Below, piece after piece: positions 41,959 through 49,657 of a DNA stretch of 64,000 nt. The notes beneath the pieces were generated by a model. It made no database searches. It saw only the letters and a program-made list of their open reading frames with translations, and had not been told where the DNA came from. Numbering within the stretch: position 1 is the first letter of the stretch; the number at the start of each line of letters is the position of its first letter. The stretch is from the NCBI RefSeq assembly GCF_001673635.1, contig NZ_LZMH01000069.1:124001-188000 (forward strand), in the 5' to 3' direction. The stretch is from Mycobacterium asiaticum. GTDB taxonomy: Bacteria; Actinomycetota; Actinomycetes; Mycobacteriales; Mycobacteriaceae. Position numbers and translations under genes: made by a program.

Positions 41959-41964
41959 ATGGTA
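41959..41964 (-). promoter_or_regulatory. Probable leaderless -10 of DUF4436 copy 2
   Basis: Minus-strand TACCAT with exactly 7 nt to the GTG at 41951, preceded by TTGC as in copy 1. This is the canonical leaderless spacing in mycobacteria. Confidence 0.55.
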
Positions 41965-41998
41965 GCAATCGGCCGGCGCGACGGCGCCCGGTTGGAGA

Positions 41999-42967
41999 TC
42001 AGTCGCCTTGTCGAACCCAGGCGAAGATATACAAGCTCATCGCCGTCACCAACGCGATCAAGACCCATTGCACGATCGCTTGGTCGATCCAGGAGCCCGG
42101 CGGCGGGGCACCCGGCAGTATGTTGCGCAACGGGACGATGGCAAACAGGTTGGCGGCGTACCAAGTTGCGAACGGCGGCAGAAACTTTCGTCTGCCCAAT
42201 GCCATTGGAACGGCAACCAACAGCGCCAAGGTGGGCAAGGCGATGAGCACCAGGCAGATGCCCAGGTCGAAGATGAGCGGGCCCTTCGCCCTCTTGAAGG
42301 TGATGACCACGTTCCCGTTGTCCATGGAGCGTGCGGTCGGCAAGGCGGCGGCGTCGTGAACGCGGTTGACGGTGACGTCCCAGCCGTCCAGCGATCCGGT
42401 GATCTCCACACGGGCAGGCACCTTCTTGAGGCCGTCGCCAGAACCGACGAAAGCGTCGGCCGAAATCGACTCGGTGCGGTACGTGTCGAAGGGCCAGTTA
42501 CCGGGATCGCCGTGCGCTTCGACGGTGCTGGTGAGTTGGGCTGGCGCCTTTCCCTTCGGGTAGTGCAAGTCTCCCAGATCGCTCGGCGGATACAGGCGCA
42601 CCGCAACGTCGGTGCCCAGCACATCGAAGCGGTTGTCATACGCCGAAATTGCCGGATAGACAAGCACATTGACCGTGAGGCGGTTAGCTACCGGCTTCAG
42701 TTCCTCAAGCCGCAGCTGCACAATCGTGGCGTCACCGCCACCCTGGCTGAGGTCCAGCGGCGGTAGCGGCCCTTCTGATCTTTGCAGGATGTGGACACCG
42801 ACCAGCGACAACGCATAAGCGATGACGACAACCAGAAGAATGATCATGCCGATCAAAATGCGTGATCGGCTCGGCTCTTTCCCAGTCGCTTCCTTCTTCT
42901 TGGGTTGTTCGTCCGCCATCGCCTGCGGATCATCCGTCGGCGCATTGGGTGGCGCTTGAAGGGTCAC
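41999..42967 (-). CDS. DUF4436-type membrane protein, copy 3
   Basis: 322 aa. The N-terminal 35 residues are hydrophilic and Lys-rich (cytoplasmic), followed by helix ILIGMIILLVVVIAYALSLV, the extracytoplasmic domain with GDLHYPKGKAP and NWPFDTYRTE, and C-terminal helices with FDLGICLVLIALPTLALLVA, TWYAANLFAIVPLRNILPG and PGSWIDQ. GTG 42967. It is the first gene of the minus-strand group of three and is divergent from the PstS-like lipoprotein. Function unknown. Confidence 0.82.
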   Translation of the reverse strand: MTLQAPPNAPTDDPQAMADEQPKKKEATGKEPSRSRILIGMIILLVVVIAYALSLVGVHILQRSEGPLPPLDLSQGGGDATIVQLRLEELKPVANRLTVNVLVYPAISAYDNRFDVLGTDVAVRLYPPSDLGDLHYPKGKAPAQLTSTVEAHGDPGNWPFDTYRTESISADAFVGSGDGLKKVPARVEITGSLDGWDVTVNRVHDAAALPTARSMDNGNVVITFKRAKGPLIFDLGICLVLIALPTLALLVAVPMALGRRKFLPPFATWYAANLFAIVPLRNILPGAPPPGSWIDQAIVQWVLIALVTAMSLYIFAWVRQGD

Positions 42968-43386
42968 TGGTCACCTCCACCCACGAGTCGCGGACCCGGT
43001 CCGGCTGGGCCAAACAACATGGGTCTCGATGCTAGCAAACTAATCCCGTCCTTACGCTTTCTGTAATTTCGTTCACTATCAGTACATCTCGCGGCAATCC
43101 GCCGTCCGTATGGCTACCTTGATACGAGATTGACAGTGCGGAGAATCCGACTATGAGCGACGGCCGATACATCGAAGTCATTGCAAGCCAGGCTAATTCG
43201 CGACCGAAATTGTGGAGAACCGTTATTCGTCCGGCGCCGAATGCCGGTTCATCTGATGTTTGCTTGCCAACTGATTCCAGTGGCGGTAATTGTCAACGTG
43301 TATCCGAGCCGGGTGATTCATCGTCCGAAGCACGCCGCCAGCCACCGCTCGCCACGGTGCCGGGCGTCTCAAGGGAGAAACCTGAC
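42968..43386. other. 419-bp divergent control region between DUF4436 copy 3 and the PstS-like gene
   Basis: On the minus side, TTGCTAGCAT (TAGCAT as -10) matches the boxes before copies 1 and 2 but lies about 60 nt from the start. On the plus side a near-consensus promoter is at 43130-43157. The 220-nt leader in front of pstS contains an open frame that ends in ATGA overlapping the pstS start codon. No convincing separate gene is seen. Confidence 0.5.
43130..43157 (+). promoter_or_regulatory. Promoter of the PstS-like lipoprotein gene
   Basis: TTGACA (43130-43135), 16 nt, TATGAG (43152-43157): a perfect -35 and a good -10. The ATG of an upstream in-frame extension (43153) lies inside the -10, which argues against using that codon as the start of the lipoprotein. 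Confidence 0.6.
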
Positions 43387-44517
43387 ATGAAGCGCAAACC
43401 GAGTGTCGCGATGAGCTTGCTGGCTGCGGGCGCGGTGGTGCTCTCGGGATGCAGCAGCGCCGCCCACGCCAACCTGCCATATGTCAGCGGAGCCAAGGTG
43501 GACTGCGGCGGTAAACAGACCTTGATCGCCAGCGGCTCGACCGCACAGACCTATGCGATGTTGCGGTTCATCGACGCGTATCACACGGCCTGCGGCAACC
43601 AGACTCTCAGATACGACCCCAATGGATCGGGTGCCGGTATCAACGAATTTTTGTCTGGGGAAACCGATTTCGCGGGTTCGGATACACCGCTGTCGCGAGA
43701 TCAGTACGCCGCGGCCAAGGAGCGGTGCGGCGGTGCCGACGCTTGGAACCTGCCTGTGGTGTTCGGCCCGATGGCGATCACGTATAACCTCGCCAAGGTC
43801 GATTCCCTGGTGCTCGACGGGCCCACCCTTGCCAAGATCTTCAACGGCACTATCACGCGCTGGGACGACCCCGCCCTCACCGCACTGAACGCATCCATGC
43901 CGGCAGAAGATATCCGAGTCATCTATCGCAGCGACGCGTCCGGCACAACCTACAACTTTCAGTCGTATCTGCAAGCCGCGTCCGGCGGGGCCTGGACAGC
44001 GGGTGCCGGCAAGGCATTCAGCGGCGGCGTCGGGGTCGGCGCTGCCGGCAACGACGGCACGGCAGCAATCGTTAAAGCCACCGAGGGAGCGATCAGCTAC
44101 AACGAATTGTCCTTCGCACTCAAACAGGGGCTCTTCGCCGCCGAGATCAAAACTCCCGCCAGCCGCAGGTCACTGCGCCCGGTGCGGATCGGTACCGACA
44201 CCGTCGGCAAGACGATCAGGGGCGCCAAGATCGTCGGCCAAGGCAACGACCTGGTACTCGACATCTCGTCGTTCTACAACCCTGCTCAACCCGACGTCTA
44301 CCCGATCGTGCTGGCCACCTACGAGATCGTCTGCTCTCGATACCCCACGGCCGAGGTAGCCAACGCGGTCAAGGCGTTCCTGCAGGCGGCGATCGGCCCC
44401 GGCCAGTTGGACCTGAACAGGGTCGGCTACATCCCGCTGTCGCCCCAGTTCCAGGCGCGGGTGTCCGAAGCCGTCGACGCGATCAGCGCTGTCGGTGGCT
44501 CCGTGCAGGCAGAGTGA
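43387..44517 (+). CDS. pstS: PstS-like phosphate-binding lipoprotein
   Basis: 376 aa. Signal peptide with lipobox LSGCSS (Cys about 22). The PstS family phosphate-site loops are visible: IASGSTAQTYAM, YDPNGSGAGINEFLSGETDFAGSDTPLS, and IYRSDASGTTYNF, plus AISYNELSFAL. Length matches mycobacterial PstS1-3 (about 370 aa). ATG 43387 was chosen by the signal peptide. No pstC, pstA, pstB or phoU gene is nearby, so it must serve a transporter encoded elsewhere or a different function; it stands between DUF4436 genes. Which paralogue it is was not determined. Confidence 0.87.
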   Translation: MKRKPSVAMSLLAAGAVVLSGCSSAAHANLPYVSGAKVDCGGKQTLIASGSTAQTYAMLRFIDAYHTACGNQTLRYDPNGSGAGINEFLSGETDFAGSDTPLSRDQYAAAKERCGGADAWNLPVVFGPMAITYNLAKVDSLVLDGPTLAKIFNGTITRWDDPALTALNASMPAEDIRVIYRSDASGTTYNFQSYLQAASGGAWTAGAGKAFSGGVGVGAAGNDGTAAIVKATEGAISYNELSFALKQGLFAAEIKTPASRRSLRPVRIGTDTVGKTIRGAKIVGQGNDLVLDISSFYNPAQPDVYPIVLATYEIVCSRYPTAEVANAVKAFLQAAIGPGQLDLNRVGYIPLSPQFQARVSEAVDAISAVGGSVQAE

Positions 44518-44542
44518 TTGTTCCGATCGACGAGGCTGGACT

Positions 44543-45487
44543 TCAGTCCGACTGTTTTCGGTACGCCACGATGAACAACGTCATCGCAACGATCAGCGCC
44601 AGCAGCACCCACAGCGTGATGGCCTGATCCACCCACGAGCCCTCCGGCGGCTTGCCCGGGAAGATATTTCGCAGCGGGACCACCGCGAACAGCATGGCGG
44701 CGAACCAGGATACGAACGGCGGCAGGAACTTCTTCTTGCCCAACACCATTGGGATGGACACCCACAACGCCAGCGCGGGCAGCGAGATCAATACCAGGAC
44801 GATGCCGATGTCGAAGATCAGGGTGCTCTTGGACCGGTGCAAGGTGATGATCACGTCATCAGGACGAGGATCGGTCTGGCTGGATTCACCTACACGTCGG
44901 ACGCTGACATCCCAGCCGCCGACCTCGCCGATCACCTCGACGCGCGCGTCCTCCTTGACGCGGTTAGACCCGGTCCCCGAGTACACCTCGGCCTGGATCG
45001 TTCCGGTGGTGTAGGAGTCGAACGGCCAGTTGGCCGGATCGCCCTCGGCGTCAAGGTAAGTGCTTTGCTGCGCAGGCGCCTTACCGACCGGGTATTGCAG
45101 GTCCCCCAAGTCATTCTCGGGATACAGGTGCACTGTCAGATCCTGAGTCAGCGTGTGGAAATCCTTGTCGACTTTCGACTGTTCGGGACTGACAAGGACA
45201 CTCACTTTCAGGCGATTGTTGACCGTGTCCAGTTCCTCGACCTTCACCTGCACCACGGTGTCGTCGGTGGTGCCCAGGTCCGCGGGTGGGAGCGGTTCGG
45301 CTGACGTAGCCAGGAGATGGACGCCGACCAATGAGATCACGTACACAAACACCACGGCCAGGACCACACCGAGATCGATCAGCAGCCGCCGCGCCCGTGA
45401 CGGCTGCTTCGGCTGCCCCGGCGGTGGCCCGGCCGGCTGACTCTGTGGCGGCGCGGGCGGGGCGGGCGGCGGGGCCTGATGGCTCAT
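44543..45487 (-). CDS. DUF4436-type membrane protein, copy 4
   Basis: 314 aa. A Pro/Gln-rich cytoplasmic N-terminus of about 30 residues, helix LLIDLGVVLAVVFVYVISLV, extracytoplasmic domain with GDLQYPVGKAP and NWPFDSYTTG, and C-terminal helices FDIGIVLVLISLPALALWVS, SWFAAMLFAVVPLRNIFPG and EGSWVDQ. It converges on the PstS-like gene (25 nt between stops). It lacks the TTGCTANCAT promoter box seen at copies 1-3. Function unknown. Confidence 0.82.
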   Translation of the reverse strand: MSHQAPPPAPPAPPQSQPAGPPPGQPKQPSRARRLLIDLGVVLAVVFVYVISLVGVHLLATSAEPLPPADLGTTDDTVVQVKVEELDTVNNRLKVSVLVSPEQSKVDKDFHTLTQDLTVHLYPENDLGDLQYPVGKAPAQQSTYLDAEGDPANWPFDSYTTGTIQAEVYSGTGSNRVKEDARVEVIGEVGGWDVSVRRVGESSQTDPRPDDVIITLHRSKSTLIFDIGIVLVLISLPALALWVSIPMVLGKKKFLPPFVSWFAAMLFAVVPLRNIFPGKPPEGSWVDQAITLWVLLALIVAMTLFIVAYRKQSD

Positions 45488-45590
45488 CGGACGCGGCCTT
45501 TCGGTGGAAGCGCTGGGGATTTGCTGGCGAAAGGCTATTGAAACTCATAGACATTCCGCCCGCAATGCGGCGCGGCGTCCGGCGGGGAAT

Positions 45591-46484
45591 TTATTCGACT
45601 CGGGTTGAATCCAGCACGCAACGGAATCCGATATGGGTGGTCGCGGTGTCCTGGGTCTGCGGCGAGCGGGCCGACGGCCGGTAGCGGTGGCAGTACTCCG
45701 GCGCGCACAGATGGGAGCCGCCCTTGAGGGTTTGGCTGATCGACGGGTCGGCCGGATTGGCGGGGGCGCAGCATGCTTTCGGCGGCTGGTCGAGGCGGTG
45801 GTGCGCGCTGAACTCCGTTGTGGTCCATTCCCAGACGTTGCCGATCATGTCGGAAAGGCCAAAACCGTTGGGCGCAAAGGTGCCGACCGGCGACGTGCCG
45901 AACCAGCCGAGTGCGCCGTCGTTGCGGTACGGGAACCGCCCCTGCCAGGTGTTTGCCATCAACTGGCCGTCGGGCTTTTCCTCGTCACCCCACGCGTATC
46001 GGCCGGCCGCCCCGGCGCGGGCGGCGTACTCCCATTCGGCTTCGGTCGGCAGGCGCCGTCCCGCCCATCGTGCGTAGGCCGCGGCGTCAGGAAACGCCAC
46101 TTGCACGACCGGGTGATCGGGGCGGTCCGCGACGTCGCTGTCGGGACCGAAGGGCTGCCGCCAGCTCGCTCCGGGTGCCCAGTCCCACCACTGCCGCCAG
46201 TCGCGCAGGTCGACCGGTCCCCGCGTGGGACGGAACACCATGGCGCCTGGACACAGATCGGCGGGATCGGCCCCCGGATACAGGGCCGCGTCCAGGGGCT
46301 GCTCTGCGACGGTCACATAGCCTGTCGCGGCAACGAATTCGGCGAACTGGGCGTTGGTCACCGGGTGGCGTTCCACCGCGAACCCGGCCACCGTCACGGT
46401 ATGGATCGGCGCCTCTTCGGGATAGAAGCTCGTCGACCCCATCCGGAACGATCCGCCCGGCAGCTCCACCAGCTCCGTCAACAC
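45591..46484 (-). CDS. Formylglycine-generating enzyme (sulfatase-modifying factor)
   Basis: 297 aa, SUMF1/FGE-sulfatase family, orthologue of Rv0712. It oxidises the active-site Cys of sulfatases to C-alpha-formylglycine using O2 and copper. Signature blocks: GGSFRMGS, HPVTNAQFAEFV, PVVQVAFPDAAAYARWAGRRLPTEAEWEYAA-type core, IGNVWEWT, and C-terminal GGSHLCAPEYCHRYRPSAR. The copper-binding cysteine pair is C260 and C265, as in characterised bacterial FGEs. It lies in the same direction and downstream of atsA, its evident client. Confidence 0.93.
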   Translation of the reverse strand: MLTELVELPGGSFRMGSTSFYPEEAPIHTVTVAGFAVERHPVTNAQFAEFVAATGYVTVAEQPLDAALYPGADPADLCPGAMVFRPTRGPVDLRDWRQWWDWAPGASWRQPFGPDSDVADRPDHPVVQVAFPDAAAYARWAGRRLPTEAEWEYAARAGAAGRYAWGDEEKPDGQLMANTWQGRFPYRNDGALGWFGTSPVGTFAPNGFGLSDMIGNVWEWTTTEFSAHHRLDQPPKACCAPANPADPSISQTLKGGSHLCAPEYCHRYRPSARSPQTQDTATTHIGFRCVLDSTRVE

Positions 46485-46488
46485 CAGT

Positions 46489-47154
46489 TCAGGGTATGAC
46501 GACCCCGAAGTCCTGAGTCAACAGGGATTTGGCAGCGTCGAAACCGGGTACGCCCGAGTGCGCCTCGAGATGGATCGCGACCAGGTACTGCTTGGTGTTC
46601 GTCCAGATGTGAGTGATCCGGTCGGCGAAGTCAATTCCACCGGACGGCGCTTGTAGCGTACCGGCGAGTTGCTGGCTGCTGTAACCGCAAAAAGGTGACC
46701 CGGTGACGGAGAATTTCCGGCGCGGCAGGGTGCCACCGACCCCGGCTGTGTAACGCAAGAACGCGCTCTCGGGCGACTGGTCGGTCGCGGCTATGGTCAC
46801 CGTCGCCGCCAAGGTGTCGGGGCCACTCAATCGCAATGCCGTGTCGCCGGTACCGGGGGTCGAGCTCCAGCCCTCTGGAATCGCGATGGTGATGCGCGGG
46901 GCGGCGGGGTCAGTGACCGTCACTTCAATGGGATTCCCGCCAGCAGCGGTGCTAAGGCAGGCGAGCGCGTTTGGCGGAATGTGGTCTGGCTGCGTGGCCG
47001 CGACGCCCGGTACCGGCTCGGCCGGGTCGGGATGCCGCGTCGGCGCCGCCGCTCCCCCGTCGTGCGACTCGCAGCCGACCGTCCCAGCCGCAACCAGTCC
47101 CACCGCGACCGGCGCCGCGAGCCGCGCAAACCACTCAATCGCGCGAAAAGGCAA
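46489..47154 (-). CDS. Putative lipoprotein, LpqN/LpqT-like
   Basis: 221 aa. The N-terminal signal peptide ends in the lipobox TVGC (Cys about 28), followed by a Pro/Ala-rich linker and a domain with ITIAIPEGWSS, LAATVTIAATDQSPESAFLRY and THIWTNTKQYLVAIHLEAH, resembling the mycobacterial Lpp-LpqN family. The TTG start at 47154 has AAAGGA 8 nt upstream and overlaps the 3' end of atsA by 20 nt, so it is in the atsA-FGE operon. I do not recall an equivalent between atsA and Rv0712 in M. tuberculosis. Function unknown. Confidence 0.75.
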   Translation of the reverse strand: MPFRAIEWFARLAAPVAVGLVAAGTVGCESHDGGAAAPTRHPDPAEPVPGVAATQPDHIPPNALACLSTAAGGNPIEVTVTDPAAPRITIAIPEGWSSTPGTGDTALRLSGPDTLAATVTIAATDQSPESAFLRYTAGVGGTLPRRKFSVTGSPFCGYSSQQLAGTLQAPSGGIDFADRITHIWTNTKQYLVAIHLEAHSGVPGFDAAKSLLTQDFGVVIP

Positions 47155-49510
47155 GCGCCAGATCCTTTTCCACGTCCTCGTACGGCCGACCCGACAGGTC
47201 TAGCGCCACCTGGGTGATGGTGCCGCCGGTGAACACGAACGGTGCCTTGTACCGGCTGGACACTCCCGAGCCGCCGTTTCGTCCGACGGTGATGCCGGCA
47301 CCCGCCAACCCGAATGTTCCGGGGTGGGTCATCACGTCGGGCAACGTCCCGACCGGATGCTCGTCGAAGTAAAGCGTGACGACACCGACCGGGGTGTGGC
47401 TGTTCGGCACGGTCCCGGTGCGCTCGTAACGCGCACCGAGCAGGTGGTGGCCCAACGGGATCGGCCCGGCCGACTGAATGAGCTGCTGCCGTTCGCCGAG
47501 GAAGTTGTAGACGTACTGCAGCCGCCCGTCCTGGATGAACAGCACGTGCCCGCCGTGCGCCCCGCCCTGTTTGAACAACACCCCTTCGGCGCCGGTGGAA
47601 TCCAGGGTCACGTCGGCAACCACGGCGAACGACCGCCCGCGCATCTCGGGTGCTGCGCCGATGCCGACGTCGGCGCAGTCCGGGTAGTAGATGTAGCTGT
47701 CCCGCTCACTGACCAGGTAAGGCCGCGACCGCGACAACGTTTCGAAGATGTTCAGGTCGGCCAACGGCAGCCCGTTGTACTTGGCGGCCTCCGAGAACCA
47801 CAGCTCTTTGAGTTCTTCGAGTTTCTCCGGATGCTCCGTCGCCAGGTCATGGCACTGGCTACGATCGCGCTCGATGTGAAACAGCTCCCACCGGTCCTGT
47901 TCGAAGTGTGACCAGCCCGCGGGTGTTGCGGCATGCACGGTGTTGGCGAACCAGCCCTGGTGCCAGATCCCCCGGGTGCCGAGCATGGTGTAGAACTGCG
48001 TCGTCTTTCCGGTGTCAGCGCTCGAATCCTCAAGGGCGGTTTTGAAGCTCACACCGTCCAGCGGCTTCTGCGCGATGCCCTTGACGGTATCGGGCGGGGC
48101 CATGCCGAGCAGGTCGTAGACGGTCGGGGTGATGTCACTGACGTTGACGTAGTTGTCGCGGACCTCGCCGTGCGCGGCAATACCGTTGGGCCAGGCAATG
48201 ATTGCGGTGTCGGCAATGCCGCCCTCGTGAGAAGCGTAGCGTTTGAACAACTTATAAGGCGTGTTGAAGGCCATTGCCCAGCCGATCGGGTAATGGTTGT
48301 AGGTTTCCGGCCCGCCCAACTGGTCGAAGAGTCGCATGCTCTCCTCGACGGTGTCGATGTAGCCGTTGAAGAACTTGCCTTCGTTGACCGACCCGTTCGG
48401 GCCGCCTTCGCCACTGGCGCCGTTGTCGGAGATGACCACGATGATGGTGTCGTCCAGCTGACCCGACTCTTCCAGGTAATCCAGGATCCGGCCGATCTGG
48501 GCATCGGTGTAGCTCAGGAAGCCGGCGAACACCTCAGCCATCCGGCTGAACAGTCGCTTCTCGTCGTCGGTGAGGCCGTCCCAGGGGCGCACGGTGTCCT
48601 GCAGCGGCCACGCCTCTCCTTGCGGTCCCTTGACGTCGAGGTAGGGGTTGATCGGAGACAACTCGGTGTCCGGCGGAACGATTCCCATCGCCTTCTGCTT
48701 TTCCAGGACGATCTCGCGGTATTTCTCGTAACCCATGTCGAACACGCCGCTGTACTTGTCGGCCCATTCGGAGAACACGTGGTGCGGCGCATGGCCGGCG
48801 CCAGGGCAGACGTAGCTGAACCACGGCTTGTCCGGAGCGATCACCTTGGCATCGCGGATGAATTGAATCGTCTTGTCGGCCAGGTCTTTTGACAGGTGGT
48901 AGCCGTCCTCGGGAGTGCCCGGCGGGTTCACGGGGTGGTTGTCGTACACCAGGTCCGGATACCACTGGTCGGTCTCTCCACCCAGGAAACCGTAGAAGCG
49001 TTCGAAGCCGCGCGACGTCGGCCAGTGCCTTTTGGTCGCCGCCATGCTGGACTCTTCCAGTGGCGTCAGGTGCCACTTGCCGATGCAGTAGGTGTTGTAC
49101 CCGCGCTCGTTGAGCACCTCGGAGAGCAGCGCGGTATCGGCCGGGATGCGGCCGTTGCAGTTGGGGAACCCGTCGGTGAACTCCTCAATGGTGGCCATGC
49201 CGACGGTGGTGGCATTGCGGCCGGTCAGCAGTGACGCCCGGGTCGGCGAGCACAGCGCGGTGGTGTGGAACTGCGTGAGGCGCACTCCGCGTTCAGCGAT
49301 CCTGCTCATGGCCGGCATTTCGACCAGACCGCCGAAGCAGTCCCAGGTCGCGATGCCGGTGTCATCCCATACCAGGTAAAGAATGTTCGGCGAATTCTCC
49401 GGAGCGGTGGGCGCCGCGTACGGCCCCCAGTCCGGTTCCGAATCCCGGATGTCCAGCTCGATCTTGCCTTGAAATTGACCCGGTACGTTGGACCCCGACT
49501 GCCCTGTCAT
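47135..49510 (-). CDS. atsA: Arylsulfatase
   Basis: 791 aa. Alkaline-phosphatase-superfamily sulfatase. The core motif HTTALCSPTRASLLTGR contains C87 in C-x-P-x-R, the residue converted to formylglycine; NILYLVWDDTG supplies the first metal-binding Asp pair, KWHLTPLEESS the downstream active-site Lys/His, and VISDNGASGEGG the second metal pair. A C-terminal domain of about 250 residues follows. ATG 49510 (MTGQSGSN) is behind GGCGGAT; GTG 49525 is an alternative. The FGE gene downstream provides maturation. Orthologue of Rv0711. No signal peptide is evident, so it is probably cytosolic. Confidence 0.93.
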   Translation of the reverse strand: MTGQSGSNVPGQFQGKIELDIRDSEPDWGPYAAPTAPENSPNILYLVWDDTGIATWDCFGGLVEMPAMSRIAERGVRLTQFHTTALCSPTRASLLTGRNATTVGMATIEEFTDGFPNCNGRIPADTALLSEVLNERGYNTYCIGKWHLTPLEESSMAATKRHWPTSRGFERFYGFLGGETDQWYPDLVYDNHPVNPPGTPEDGYHLSKDLADKTIQFIRDAKVIAPDKPWFSYVCPGAGHAPHHVFSEWADKYSGVFDMGYEKYREIVLEKQKAMGIVPPDTELSPINPYLDVKGPQGEAWPLQDTVRPWDGLTDDEKRLFSRMAEVFAGFLSYTDAQIGRILDYLEESGQLDDTIIVVISDNGASGEGGPNGSVNEGKFFNGYIDTVEESMRLFDQLGGPETYNHYPIGWAMAFNTPYKLFKRYASHEGGIADTAIIAWPNGIAAHGEVRDNYVNVSDITPTVYDLLGMAPPDTVKGIAQKPLDGVSFKTALEDSSADTGKTTQFYTMLGTRGIWHQGWFANTVHAATPAGWSHFEQDRWELFHIERDRSQCHDLATEHPEKLEELKELWFSEAAKYNGLPLADLNIFETLSRSRPYLVSERDSYIYYPDCADVGIGAAPEMRGRSFAVVADVTLDSTGAEGVLFKQGGAHGGHVLFIQDGRLQYVYNFLGERQQLIQSAGPIPLGHHLLGARYERTGTVPNSHTPVGVVTLYFDEHPVGTLPDVMTHPGTFGLAGAGITVGRNGGSGVSSRYKAPFVFTGGTITQVALDLSGRPYEDVEKDLALAFSRD

Positions 49511-49657
49511 ATCCGCCAGCCTCACTCTGTGTCGTCATCGACGTCTCGCCGACCATCCGAATGTCCGTGGACATTACACGCGCCGCATAGCAATCAGCTG
49601 AGATTTCGCGGCGGCTCGACGGTTTGTCTAGGTTTGTCGATGCGCGCCTGATCCTGC

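Noticed and set aside
43153..43386. N-terminal extension of the PstS-like protein from ATG 43153
   Set aside because: The ATG lies within the -10 box and the extension would bury the signal peptide and lipobox 78 residues into the protein.
43387..44517. A pst phosphate-transport operon
   Set aside because: Only the substrate-binding lipoprotein is present; neighbours are DUF4436 membrane proteins, not PstC/PstA/PstB.
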